Origin: CAVPCY01 sp963770765
Lineage (GTDB): Bacteria > Actinomycetota > Coriobacteriia > Anaerosomatales > PHET01
Length of the DNA stretch: 64,000 nucleotides
Reading direction: 5' to 3'
NCBI GenBank assembly: GCA_963770765.1
Contig: CAVYQS010000012.1
Location: 62,001-126,000, forward strand
In this document: positions 17,129 through 24,950 of the stretch, piece by piece
Numbering within the stretch: position 1 is the first letter of the stretch
Layout of the letters: each line of letters begins with the position of its first letter
Translations under genes and position numbers: made by a program
The notes under the pieces: model-generated
Seen by the model: only the letters and a program-made list of their open reading frames with translations
Told to the model about the DNA's origin: nothing
Database searches by the model: none

Positions 17129-18382
17129 CTAGCGAACGAGCGGCTCGAGCTTCTCACGGGTGAACGGGCCGATGACGGCCATGACCTTTTCGGCAGAGAG
17201 CACGCTGGCGCTCACGCGGCGCAGGTCGTCCATGGTCACGGCGTCGAAGCGCTCCATGATCTCGTCGGCCGAGAGGATCTCGCCGCCGGTGACTTCGTTC
17301 TTGCCCAATCGCGTCATGCGGTTGCGGGTGGACTCCATTCCCAGCACGAGGTGGCCCTGAGCGGACTGGCGCACGCGTTCGAACTCGTCGGCGTTGACGC
17401 CCGACTCGGCGATGCGCTCCATCTCGATGTGGATGAGGCGGATGACCTCCTCGGCGTTCTCGGGACGGGTGCCGGCGTATACCGCGAACTCGCCGGTGTC
17501 TTGGTACAGCGCCGAGAAGGAGTAGACCGCGTAAGCCAACCCGCGCTTCTCGCGTATCTCCTGGAAGAGGCGTGAGGACATCCCGCCGCCGAGCACGCCA
17601 TCGAGCAGCGCGAGCGCGAAACGGTCGGGGTGGTGAGCGTTCATCGTGGCGACGCCGTAACAGATGTGCGCCTGCTCGGTCTCCTTCTCGACCACCGAGA
17701 GCTGCGCTTCGCTCACCGCGTCCGCGACCGGGCGAACCGAGCGCGGGCCCTTGGGCAGGTCGCCGAGATAGCGTTCGGTGAGGCGCACGAGGTCCTCGTG
17801 GTCGACGTTGCCCGACGCCGCGATGACACAGTTGCCGGTCAGGTAGTGCTTCGAACGGAACGCGACGGACTGGGCCTGGTCGAAGCCGCCCACCGTGGCG
17901 CGGCTGCCGAGGATCGGGAGCCCGATGGGGTGCGACGGCCACAGCGCGTGATTGAAGAGTTCGTGGATGCGGTCGTCGGGCGTGTCCTCCATGCGCGCGA
18001 TCTCTTCGATGACGACCTCGCGTTCCGACTGGCAGGAGTCGTCAGAGAGCTGCGCGTCGACGACCATGTCGGCAAGCACCTCGAACGCGGTGGGGAGGTG
18101 CTGGTCCACGAAGCGGCTGTAGTAGCAGGTGTACTCCTTGGAGGTGAACGCGTTGAGCTCGGCGCCCAGCCGGTCGAACTCCTCCGAGATGTCCTTGGCG
18201 CTTCGCGTGGAGGTGCCCTTGAACATCATGTGCTCCATGAAGTGAGACATGCCCGCTTCGGCCGGCGACTCGTCGCGGCTCCCCACGGCGAACCAGATGC
18301 CCAAGGCGATGGAGCGCACCGAGTCCATCGGCTCGGACATGATGGTGATCCCATTGTCGAGCACCGTTTTGCGATAGAACAT
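17129..18382 (-). CDS. M16-family zinc peptidase (MlpA/PqqL-like)
   Basis: Insulinase-family metallopeptidase of 417 residues. The inverted zinc motif HxxEH is H47-FM-E50-H51, and the distal glutamate E127 lies exactly 76 residues on, as in active M16 enzymes. The second, inactive half-domain has the usual GLAYAVYSF R/Y-type segment. In Bacillus the orthologue (mlpA) sits between pnp and the dap genes, as here, but pnp is separated from it by a 3.8-kb accessory block. Substrate is unknown. A possible -10 (TATGAT, 18418-18423) lies upstream without a clear -35. Confidence 0.94.
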   Translation of the reverse strand: MFYRKTVLDNGITIMSEPMDSVRSIALGIWFAVGSRDESPAEAGMSHFMEHMMFKGTSTRSAKDISEEFDRLGAELNAFTSKEYTCYYSRFVDQHLPTAFEVLADMVVDAQLSDDSCQSEREVVIEEIARMEDTPDDRIHELFNHALWPSHPIGLPILGSRATVGGFDQAQSVAFRSKHYLTGNCVIAASGNVDHEDLVRLTERYLGDLPKGPRSVRPVADAVSEAQLSVVEKETEQAHICYGVATMNAHHPDRFALALLDGVLGGGMSSRLFQEIREKRGLAYAVYSFSALYQDTGEFAVYAGTRPENAEEVIRLIHIEMERIAESGVNADEFERVRQSAQGHLVLGMESTRNRMTRLGKNEVTGGEILSADEIMERFDAVTMDDLRRVSASVLSAEKVMAVIGPFTREKLEPLVR

Positions 18383-18563
18383 AAGACCCCTTCCGGGCCG
18401 AGAAGTGCTGAATCCACATCATACCGCGACCACACCGCCCCGAGCTGACAGGAAGCCGCGTGCGCCGTCGATAGCCGTGAACGCGCGGTCTGCTGCACAA
18501 TTCAGTCATACTGCACGGGAGGCCGCTTCTCGCACCATCCCGCCACGCGACGACAGGGAGCGC

Positions 18564-19769
18564 ATGCAGAGCCGATCGCACAAGGGCCACAGGGACACGC
18601 GCCCCTTATCGGCGCGCATGACGCGGTCGCTCGGCCTCGTGCTCGCTTGCGCACTCCTCGCCGGCTCGCTCAGCTTCGCCCCGAGCGCCGCGCTCGCGTC
18701 CAAGCTCGGCTCGGACCGCGTGGGTGGCTACCGGGTGTCCTCGAGCCGCATAGCGACCTCCACCGCGCCCGACATCACCGCGAAGTCCGGCGCTCTTGTG
18801 GCAGGCAACAGAGTGCTGTGGTCACGCAAGCTCGACTCCCAGCGCGCGATGGCGAGCACGACCAAGATCATGACCGCACTGCTCGTACTGGAGAACTGCG
18901 GTCTGAAAGAGACCGTCACGATCACCAAGACCGCGGCACGGACTCCCTACGCGACCGGGCTACGCACCGGAGAGAGGCGCAGCGTGAGGAAACTCCTCGA
19001 ACTCACGCTGGTGGCATCTTCCAACGATGCCGCGAACGCCCTCGCGATCCACGTCGCGGGCTCGCGCAAGGGTTTCGCGAAGAGAATGAACGCTCGGGCC
19101 AAGCAGCTCGGGATGACGAACACTCGCTTCGTCAACGCGCACGGCCTCGACGCCAAGGGCCACTACTCGTCGGCTGCCGACCTCACCACGCTGATGCGCG
19201 CTGCGATCAAGCACCCCGAGTTCAAGCGGATCATCAAGATGCGCTCGGTCAAGCTTCCCCGCTACAAGAAGCGTGGGGCGCGCACCATCAGAAGCACCGA
19301 CAAGCTCCTGGGTCAGGTCTCGGGTCTGCGCGGCGGCAAGACCGGGTTCACCAACGACGCACGCTACTGCTTCGTCTCCAGCGCGAGACGAGATGGGGTC
19401 ACGCTCACTGCCGTCGTGCTGGGCGCTTCGAACTCCTCCGCGCGCTTCACGAGTTCGAAGCGTCTGCTCACGTGGGGCTTCAAGTACTACCGGATCAGGA
19501 CGCTGGGTACCGCCGGACAGACGGTGGGCACCGCGTCGCTCTCGGGCGGGCCCGGCGGTCAGGTGGGTGTGAAGCTCGCGAAGACCGTCTCGGTACCGGT
19601 CATGGCGCTGCTGGGTCCGGTGGCCCGGACCGTCGAACTGCAGCCGGTGGCAGCGCCGGTCAAGGCCGGAGACAAGGTGGGCACCGTGCGCTACATCCAA
19701 GGATCCGAGGTCATCGCCAGCACGGACGCAGTGGCTGCGGCATCGGTGGCGGCTAGCGCGACTCCGTAG
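18564..19769 (+). CDS. D-alanyl-D-alanine carboxypeptidase (DacF/DacA type)
   Basis: Secreted penicillin-binding protein of family S11 that trims the terminal D-alanine of peptidoglycan peptides. It has a basic N terminus and a hydrophobic signal (about residues 22-44). The active-site motifs follow in order: S98-TT-K101, SSN in VASSNDAAN, and KTG in GGKTGFTNDA. The C-terminal beta-sandwich region ends at 401 residues without a clear amphipathic anchor. GGGAG precedes ATG 18564; the longer frame lacks a signal. It is one of only two plus-strand genes and ends convergently, overlapping the glycosylase gene by 17 bp. Confidence 0.93.
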   Translation: MQSRSHKGHRDTRPLSARMTRSLGLVLACALLAGSLSFAPSAALASKLGSDRVGGYRVSSSRIATSTAPDITAKSGALVAGNRVLWSRKLDSQRAMASTTKIMTALLVLENCGLKETVTITKTAARTPYATGLRTGERRSVRKLLELTLVASSNDAANALAIHVAGSRKGFAKRMNARAKQLGMTNTRFVNAHGLDAKGHYSSAADLTTLMRAAIKHPEFKRIIKMRSVKLPRYKKRGARTIRSTDKLLGQVSGLRGGKTGFTNDARYCFVSSARRDGVTLTAVVLGASNSSARFTSSKRLLTWGFKYYRIRTLGTAGQTVGTASLSGGPGGQVGVKLAKTVSVPVMALLGPVARTVELQPVAAPVKAGDKVGTVRYIQGSEVIASTDAVAAASVAASATP

Positions 19770-20268
19770 CACTCACCACCATCCGCCACGCTTCGAGCTT
19801 CTCCGCGAAGCTCAGGGACGCGTTGGCCGGACTCGTGGAGGGAAGCCGAACGAGATCCACCGCGAGATCGTTCGGCAGCTCCGGTGCGACGTGCCGCGCG
19901 AACAGCGCCTGCGCGGTCGCCCCGTTGAAGAAGACCGTCTTGATACCGCGATGGGCACTCAGCAGACCGCCGATGTCGTTGGCTACCGCCGAGGCGCCGA
20001 CGATGTCCACGTCAAGACTCCCGGGCCGCTCGGCCTCGTGCAGCACATCCCAGACCGCGATGCCCGCCGCGGTCACGAGCGCGGTGCGTTCAGGGTAACT
20101 GAGCACTGTTCCCGAACCGAGCAGCCGCTCCATGATGGGCCAGAAGGCATTGCGGTGATGGCCATAGTACTCACCGAGTTCAAGGGAACGTACGCTGGGT
20201 ACCGTGCCCAGGATGAGGACGCGCGCGCCCGGTGCGATGATGGGATCGAAACCCTCGACCACGGACAC
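19753..20268 (-). CDS. Hypoxanthine/uracil-DNA glycosylase, UDG family 6
   Basis: The 171-residue protein has the sequence signature of the deoxyinosine (hypoxanthine-DNA) glycosylases: GTVPSVRSLELGEYYGHHRN (residues 21-40) followed by AFW, FFNGATAQ, and LPSTSPAN at 142-149. These enzymes remove deaminated adenine from DNA. Start is GTG at 20268 with AAGGGG upstream. Its stop lies inside the end of the convergent carboxypeptidase gene. A general Mug-type assignment is an alternative, but the LPSTSPAN motif favours family 6. Confidence 0.88.
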   Translation of the reverse strand: MSVVEGFDPIIAPGARVLILGTVPSVRSLELGEYYGHHRNAFWPIMERLLGSGTVLSYPERTALVTAAGIAVWDVLHEAERPGSLDVDIVGASAVANDIGGLLSAHRGIKTVFFNGATAQALFARHVAPELPNDLAVDLVRLPSTSPANASLSFAEKLEAWRMVVSATESR

Positions 20269-20334
20269 GCGAGGCCCCTTCGCATCGACGCGAGCCGTCT
20301 ACTCGCCACGAACCGTGACCAGAGCGTACACGAC

Positions 20335-20358
20335 GGAAGCCGCCCTCGGGCGGCCTCC
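20335..20358 (-). terminator. Possible terminator after the CX5C protein gene
   Basis: A 10-bp stem (20349-20358 with 20335-20344, one G·T-type pair) with a tetraloop lies 33 bp after the stop of the cysteine-repeat gene. There is no U-run, so termination may be weak or factor-dependent. Confidence 0.45.
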
Positions 20359-20390
20359 GCGATTCAGTGCTGATGCGTGTGACTTCTGCG

Positions 20391-20744
20391 CTACTGCTGG
20401 CAAGCAGCCTCACCGGAACCGCAGGCTCCCCCGCTGGGGCACCCGGCTGAAGCAGCGGCCGGGGCACAAGCGCCGCCGTTGGAGCACGCCTCAGCGCTGG
20501 CGCACGCTCCAGCTGTCGCGCACGCGCCGCCGTTGGCACACTCACCGCCCGTGGGGCACGTGCCATCAGCCGCCTTGGCGCAGCTGCCATCTGCAGCGCT
20601 GGGACACGCGACCGACGCCGACGCAGCGGCACCGGCAGCGGGTGCAGCGGCCTTCGTCCCGGCGTTCGCGATACCGAAGCTGCCCAGCACGACCCCCGCG
20701 ACAAGCGCGGCGACCACGAGAGCGACGACTTTGCGACCGTTCAT
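20391..20744 (-). CDS. Secreted cysteine-repeat (CX5C) small protein
   Basis: A 117-residue protein of no family I recognise. A Sec signal (residues 4-28, hydrophobic core then IANA) is followed by an Ala-rich spacer. Eleven cysteines then lie at 47, 55, 63, 69, 75, 81, 87, 93, 102, 108 and 115. Six (63-93) are spaced exactly six residues apart, giving hexapeptides such as GGECAN, GGACAT and AGACAS. Only Ala, Gly, Ser, Thr, Glu, Asn and Pro fill the gaps. GGAGGT precedes the ATG strongly, so it is really translated. It could bind metal or heme, be an extracytoplasmic thiol/disulfide or thioether-linked peptide, or be structural. No maturation enzyme is adjacent. Confidence 0.8.
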   Translation of the reverse strand: MNGRKVVALVVAALVAGVVLGSFGIANAGTKAAAPAAGAAASASVACPSAADGSCAKAADGTCPTGGECANGGACATAGACASAEACSNGGACAPAAASAGCPSGGACGSGEAACQQ

Positions 20745-20795
20745 GAGATACCTCCGGTAGTGATGCATCCACCGACGTGACGGGCTTGCACGGCC

Positions 20796-20827
20796 AGTAT
20801 GCACATCCCGTGTGAAGACGGTGTGAA
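20796..20827 (-). promoter_or_regulatory. Putative activator-dependent promoter (PHO-box-like) of CX5C gene
   Basis: On the minus strand two identical TTCACAC units (20821-20827 and 20810-20816) are 11 bp apart and are followed after 8 nt by CATACT (20796-20801), a -10-like element. No -35 is present. An 11-bp direct repeat replacing the -35 is the arrangement used by OmpR/PhoB-family regulators. Confidence 0.5.
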
Positions 20828-20855
20828 CATCGAGCATTCGTCTCGGTCGCTTGAA

Positions 20856-21989
20856 CTAGGGTTTCAGCCGAGCCTTGAACGACCGGGGGTCCATGGCATA
20901 GGCCATCGCGACATCGGCCTCAACCTGGTTTCTACGCACGAGTTCAGCGAGACGCATGTCGAAGATGACCATGCCTTCCTTGAGGCCGGCCTGCATCACG
21001 TTGTCGATCTGGTGCGTCTTGCCCTCGCGGATGAGGTTCCTCACTGCGCCGTTCGCGACGAGCACCTCGGCCACGCAGGCCCGGCCGCCCTTCGTGAGTG
21101 GCACGAGTCTCTGCGAGACGATCCCCGCAAGCGAACCTGCGAGCTGCAGCCGGATCTGCGCCTGCTGGTCGGGCGGGAACGAGTCCACGATCCGCTCGAT
21201 CGACTGCGCCGCGCTGTTCGTATGCAGCGTCGCAAAGACAAGGTGGCCGGTCTCGGCAGCGCTCACCGTCGATGCGATGGTGTCGGTGTTGCGCATCTCA
21301 CCGATCAGCAGGACGTCCGGGTCCTCTCGAAGCGCGCTGCGCACGGCTCGGGCGAACGACGTGGTGTCGCGGCCGAGCTCGCGCTGCTGCACGATGGCCT
21401 TGTCGTGCGCGTGCACGTACTCGATCGGGTCCTCGATAGTGATGATATGCACGTTTCGCTCACGGTTGATCTTGTCGATGATCGCGGTGAGCGTGGTCGT
21501 CTTACCGCTGCCCGACGGGCCGGTGACCAGGACGAGCCCCTGGTTGAGCCACGCGAACGACTCGACACTCGCGGGAAGGCCGAGCTCGTCGAGGTTCGGA
21601 GCTTCATTGGGAATACGCCTCAGCACCGCGGAAGCATCGCCACGCTCCCTGAACGCGGCCACACGGTACCTGCCGAAGCCTCGACGGCCGAATGAGAAGT
21701 CGAGCTCCCACTCGCGCGAGAACTCCTCCCACTGGCTGTCCGACATCATGCTGTGCACGAGGAACTCGGCCATCTCACAGCTCAGGATAGGTACGTTGGG
21801 GATCGTGATGATCTCGCCGTGAACACGGACGGTGGGAGCGACACCGGCGACGATGTGCACGTCGCTCGCGCCTCGCTGAACCGCGTACTCCAGCAGCCAT
21901 TCGATCGGCGGCGTGACGAGTTCGACCGCATCGGCGGGTCGATCGGTGGCGCGCCTGCGCCTGTTGCTGAGACTCGGTCTGCTCGCCAC
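20856..21989 (-). CDS. pilT: Type IV pilus retraction ATPase PilT-like
   Basis: GspE/PilT-family ATPase of 377 residues. It has the N-terminal PAS-like domain (GASDVHIVAGVAPTVRVHGE), Walker A GPSGSGKT at 157-164, and the Asp box IITIEDPIEY. Walker B LLIGEMRNTDTI and the His box HLVFATLHTNSA follow. The AIRNLIRE-like motif of PilT appears as AVRNLIRE, which supports PilT rather than PilB. It powers pilus retraction in twitching motility. No other pilus genes are in the window. Start is GTG at 21989 with AAGGGGG upstream. A sigma-28-type -10 lies about 90 bp upstream. Confidence 0.93.
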   Translation of the reverse strand: MASRPSLSNRRRRATDRPADAVELVTPPIEWLLEYAVQRGASDVHIVAGVAPTVRVHGEIITIPNVPILSCEMAEFLVHSMMSDSQWEEFSREWELDFSFGRRGFGRYRVAAFRERGDASAVLRRIPNEAPNLDELGLPASVESFAWLNQGLVLVTGPSGSGKTTTLTAIIDKINRERNVHIITIEDPIEYVHAHDKAIVQQRELGRDTTSFARAVRSALREDPDVLLIGEMRNTDTIASTVSAAETGHLVFATLHTNSAAQSIERIVDSFPPDQQAQIRLQLAGSLAGIVSQRLVPLTKGGRACVAEVLVANGAVRNLIREGKTHQIDNVMQAGLKEGMVIFDMRLAELVRRNQVEADVAMAYAMDPRSFKARLKP

Positions 21990-22080
21990 GTCTGGCTTCC
22001 CCCTTCAGCCCGCGCAACTACAGCGGGTGTCCCGATGCTGCCGCGCAGGGCCGCCCGGATACCGACTTCCGTTGAGTGAC

Positions 22081-22108
22081 TTATCGGCAGGAAATGGTTG
22101 TGTCCTGA
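22081..22108 (-). promoter_or_regulatory. Possible sigma-28/WhiG-type promoter of pilT
   Basis: The minus strand has an exact GCCGATAA (22081-22088), the -10 of FliA/SigD/WhiG promoters. TCAG lies 16 nt upstream (22105-22108), a 2-of-4 match to TAAA. It lies in the pilT leader region after the pnp terminator. Chance occurrence of the 8-mer cannot be excluded. Confidence 0.4.
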
Positions 22109-22167
22109 AGCCGCGGACCTCGCCGTCACACACGGTGATGGCGCGCCCAGGTGACGGCACATAAGAA

Positions 22168-22199
22168 GCGAGGCCCCCGGGTCATCCCGAGGGCCTCGC
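22168..22199 (-). terminator. Intrinsic terminator after pnp
   Basis: A 14-bp GC-rich stem (22186-22199 with 22168-22181, one G·T pair) with a 4-nt loop, followed on the minus strand by TTCTTAT. It separates the pnp transcript from pilT. Confidence 0.88.
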
Positions 22200-22222
22200 A
22201 TTCGCGCGGTGTTCGTTCTCGA

Positions 22223-24409
22223 CTAGTGCCGGCGGCGCGGCTGGCGATCGCCACTGCGCCCGCCTCTGTCATCCTTGCGCGGACCGCGGTCATCGCGCGC
22301 AGGAGCGGAGTCGGCTGAACCCTCGGGAGCGTCCGGCTTGTCCAAGCGGTCGAGCGAGACCTTGCCGCGATCGTCTATGTCGATGATCTTGACGTGCACC
22401 TCGTCGCCTACGTTCAGGACGTCTTCGACCTTGCCCACGCGGCCCTTGGCGACGCGGCTGATGTGCAGCAGGCCGTCCTTGCCGGGGATGAGCTCGACGA
22501 ACGCGCCGAACGCCTGGATCGAGACGACACGGCCGTGGTACTCCTCGCCGATCTCGGGCTCCTTCACGATGGCCTGGATGCGGCGGACCGCTTCCTCGCC
22601 ACCGAGGTCCTTCGATGCGATGAAGATCGTCCCGTCCTCTTGGATGTCGATCTGGGCACCGGTGTCGCTCTGGATGCCGCGGATGACCTTGCCGCCGGAT
22701 CCGATGACCTCACGGATCTTGTCGGAAGGGATCTTGATCGTGATGATGCGCGGGGCGTACTGGCTCATCTCGGCACGAGACTCGCCGATCTCCTCGATCA
22801 TCTTCGAGAGGATGAACGCACGGCCTTCCTTGGCCTGCAGGAGCGCCTTGCGCAGGATGTCGACGGACAGGCCCTTGGCCTTGTTGTCCATCTGCATCGC
22901 GGTGATGCCGTTGGGGGTACCGGCCACCTTGAAGTCCATATCGCCGAGGAAGTCCTCGAGACCCTGGATGTCGGTGAGAACGGCGACGTCGTCGCCCTCC
23001 TTGATGAGGCCCATCGCGATGCCCGACACTGGCGCCGTTATCGGCACGCCGGCATCCATCAGCGCGAGCGTCGAACCGCAGACCGAACCCATGGAGCTCG
23101 AACCGTTCGACTCGAGCACCTCGGAGACGATGCGCACCGTGTACGGGAACGTCTCCTCGTCGGGAATGACCGGCAGCAAGGCGCGCTCGGCCAGTGCGCC
23201 GTGACCGATGTCGCGGCGCTTGGGCCCACGCATGAAGCCGGTCTCGCCGGTGGAGAACGGCGGGAAGTTGTAGTGGTGGATGTACCGCTTGCCCTCTGCG
23301 ACGTCGATCGTGTCGAGGCGCTGCCACTCGGAGAGCATGCCGAGCGTGAGCACCGAGAGGACCTGTGTCTGACCGCGGGTGAACAGTCCTGAGCCGTGGC
23401 TGCGGGGAAGGTATCCGGCGGTACAGCTGATCTGGCGGACCTCGTCGAGCTTGCGGCCGTCGGCGCGCTCGCCCTCCTCGAGAACCATGGCGCGCATCGT
23501 CTTCTTCTCGAGAAGCTTCAGCGTGGCCTTGATGTCCTTGCCATCGGCGGCGATCTCCTCGGGGGTGAACGTCGCAAGGAGTTCGTCCTTCACGGCCTGC
23601 ACGTCACCCATACGGGAGTGCTTGTCGGCGTTGTGCAAGGCGGCCTTCATCTTCTCCGCGCCCGCAGAGAAGATGCGCTCCTGGAGAGCGGGGTCGATGG
23701 TGTGCAGCGGCACGTCCATCGGCGTGATGTCGACCTTGGAGAGGAAGCGATCCTGTACATCGCAGAACGCACCGATCGCCTCTTGGGCGAACATGAGCGC
23801 CGCGAGCATGTCCTCCTCGGACACTTCGCTGGCACCGGCTTCCAGCATGTACACCGCGTCACGGGACCCGGCGACGAGCAGGTCGAGGTCGGACTCTTCG
23901 GCCTCGTCGAACGTCGGGTTGACCACGTACTCGCCCGTCTCGACGTTGCGGCACACGCGGACTCCGGCCAAAGGACCCTCAAAGGGGATACCGCCGGCCA
24001 TGAGAGCGGCAGACGCACCCATGATCGAGATGATATCGGGCTGGTGGACCTGATCGGCGGAGAGCACCGTCGCGATGACCTGGACCTCGTTGCGGAACCC
24101 GTCAGCGAACGCTGAGCGCAGTGGACGGTCGATCATGCGCGCGGTGAGCGTGGCCTTCTCGGACGGACGCGACTCGCGCTTGATGAATCCACCGGGCAGC
24201 TTGCCGGCGGCATACATCCGCTCTTCGAAGTCGACCGTCAGCGGGAAGAAGTCCAGATCCTTGGGCTGTCTCGACGCCGTTGCCGTGACCAGCACCATCG
24301 TATCGCCCTGGCGGACGACCACCGCGCCGCCGGCCTGCTTGGCCAGCTCGCCGATCTCGAGCACGTACTCCTTGCCGTACAGTTCGAACGTTTCTACTAC
24401 CTTAGCCAT
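22223..24409 (-). CDS. pnp: Polyribonucleotide nucleotidyltransferase (PNPase)
   Basis: Phosphorolytic 3'-5' exoribonuclease of 728 residues. It has two RNase PH domains with the linking helical domain and the active-site motif GSVCGSTLALMDAGVP. A KH domain (IREVIGSGGKVIRGIQ) follows, then an S1 domain (GEEYHGRVVSIQAFGAFVELIPGKDGLLH). The C-terminal tail of about 35 residues is rich in Asp, Arg and Gly, possibly an RNA or protein contact. The AGGAAGAGG-containing site precedes the ATG. It follows rpsO across a terminator hairpin, the classic arrangement in which PNPase controls its own leader. Confidence 0.98.
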   Translation of the reverse strand: MAKVVETFELYGKEYVLEIGELAKQAGGAVVVRQGDTMVLVTATASRQPKDLDFFPLTVDFEERMYAAGKLPGGFIKRESRPSEKATLTARMIDRPLRSAFADGFRNEVQVIATVLSADQVHQPDIISIMGASAALMAGGIPFEGPLAGVRVCRNVETGEYVVNPTFDEAEESDLDLLVAGSRDAVYMLEAGASEVSEEDMLAALMFAQEAIGAFCDVQDRFLSKVDITPMDVPLHTIDPALQERIFSAGAEKMKAALHNADKHSRMGDVQAVKDELLATFTPEEIAADGKDIKATLKLLEKKTMRAMVLEEGERADGRKLDEVRQISCTAGYLPRSHGSGLFTRGQTQVLSVLTLGMLSEWQRLDTIDVAEGKRYIHHYNFPPFSTGETGFMRGPKRRDIGHGALAERALLPVIPDEETFPYTVRIVSEVLESNGSSSMGSVCGSTLALMDAGVPITAPVSGIAMGLIKEGDDVAVLTDIQGLEDFLGDMDFKVAGTPNGITAMQMDNKAKGLSVDILRKALLQAKEGRAFILSKMIEEIGESRAEMSQYAPRIITIKIPSDKIREVIGSGGKVIRGIQSDTGAQIDIQEDGTIFIASKDLGGEEAVRRIQAIVKEPEIGEEYHGRVVSIQAFGAFVELIPGKDGLLHISRVAKGRVGKVEDVLNVGDEVHVKIIDIDDRGKVSLDRLDKPDAPEGSADSAPARDDRGPRKDDRGGRSGDRQPRRRH

Positions 24410-24469
24410 GTTCTTCTCTTCCCTCTTCCTTCAGCCGCGCGCCCCATGCGCTGCGGCCCTCTTCATGAA

Positions 24470-24497
24470 GAAGGCGGGAGGAGTTCCTCCCGCCTTC
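24470..24497 (-). terminator. Hairpin between rpsO and pnp
   Basis: A 12-13 bp stem (24485-24497 with 24470-24482), followed on the minus strand by TTCATG. It is probably a partial terminator of rpsO with read-through into pnp; in E. coli the equivalent leader hairpin is the target of RNase III/PNPase autoregulation. Confidence 0.7.
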
Positions 24498-24516
24498 CGG
24501 TCTCCCTTGTGGGTCT

Positions 24517-24786
24517 TTACCCGCGAATACCGAGCTTCGCGATAAGCGCACGGTAGCGCTCGATGTCGGTCTTCTTGAGATAGTTGGTCAGACGACGGCG
24601 CTGACCAACGAGCTGGAGAAGTCCACGGCGGGTGTGGTGGTCCTTGGTGTGGACCTTGAGGTGCTCAGTGAGATCGCGGATGCGCTGCGTGAGCAGAGCC
24701 ACCTGGACCTCGGTCGAGCCGGTGTCGGCATCTCCGCGCTTGTACTCGGCGACGATATCGGCTTTCACGTTCTTCTCGAGCGGCAT
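24517..24786 (-). CDS. rpsO: 30S ribosomal protein S15
   Basis: Primary 16S rRNA-binding protein of the small subunit, 89 residues, the exact family length. Landmarks are GDADTGSTEVQVALLTQRI, HTKDHHTRRGLLQLVGQRRRLTNYL and the C-terminal YRALIAKLGIRG. The ATG at 24786 is preferred because AGGTGG sits 8 nt upstream; an in-frame GTG at 24798 would add four residues. The leader can fold so that the ribosome binding site pairs with an upstream CCAC, a plausible S15 autoregulation site. Confidence 0.97.
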   Translation of the reverse strand: MPLEKNVKADIVAEYKRGDADTGSTEVQVALLTQRIRDLTEHLKVHTKDHHTRRGLLQLVGQRRRLTNYLKKTDIERYRALIAKLGIRG

Positions 24787-24794
24787 ATCGGTTT

Positions 24795-24862
24795 CCACCT
24801 TTCACGTGGATACGCCCCGGTCCGGGATGGCCGTCGGTGGCAACGCACCTCTCAGGCCGGGG
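24795..24862 (-). promoter_or_regulatory. Possible S15 autoregulatory leader fold
   Basis: In the rpsO leader CCAC (24806-24809) can pair with GTGG (24795-24798), which overlaps the ribosome binding site. A longer-range CCCCGG/CCGGGG stem (24857-24862 with 24815-24820) encloses the upstream part. S15 represses its own translation through diverse leader structures in other bacteria; this one is a prediction. Confidence 0.35.
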
Positions 24863-24882
24863 TAGTTGGGTAGAGCCGAAGA

Positions 24883-24891
24883 AGTATACCA
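24883..24891 (-). promoter_or_regulatory. Extended -10 promoter element of rpsO
   Basis: The minus strand reads TGGTATACT, an extended -10 with TATACT at 24883-24888. No good -35 is seen at 17 nt. Transcription would start about 90 nt before the rpsO ATG. Confidence 0.55.
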
Positions 24892-24950
24892 CACACGGTG
24901 CCGGGCGTGGCTGGCGGAAGGGCTCGCGGTACGAGGAGTACTCGTGAGCG

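Noticed and set aside
21990..22167. Possible c-di-GMP (GEMM-like) riboswitch upstream of pilT
   Set aside because: The leader lacks the conserved GEMM core segments and stem layout; only generic GC-rich pairing is seen.
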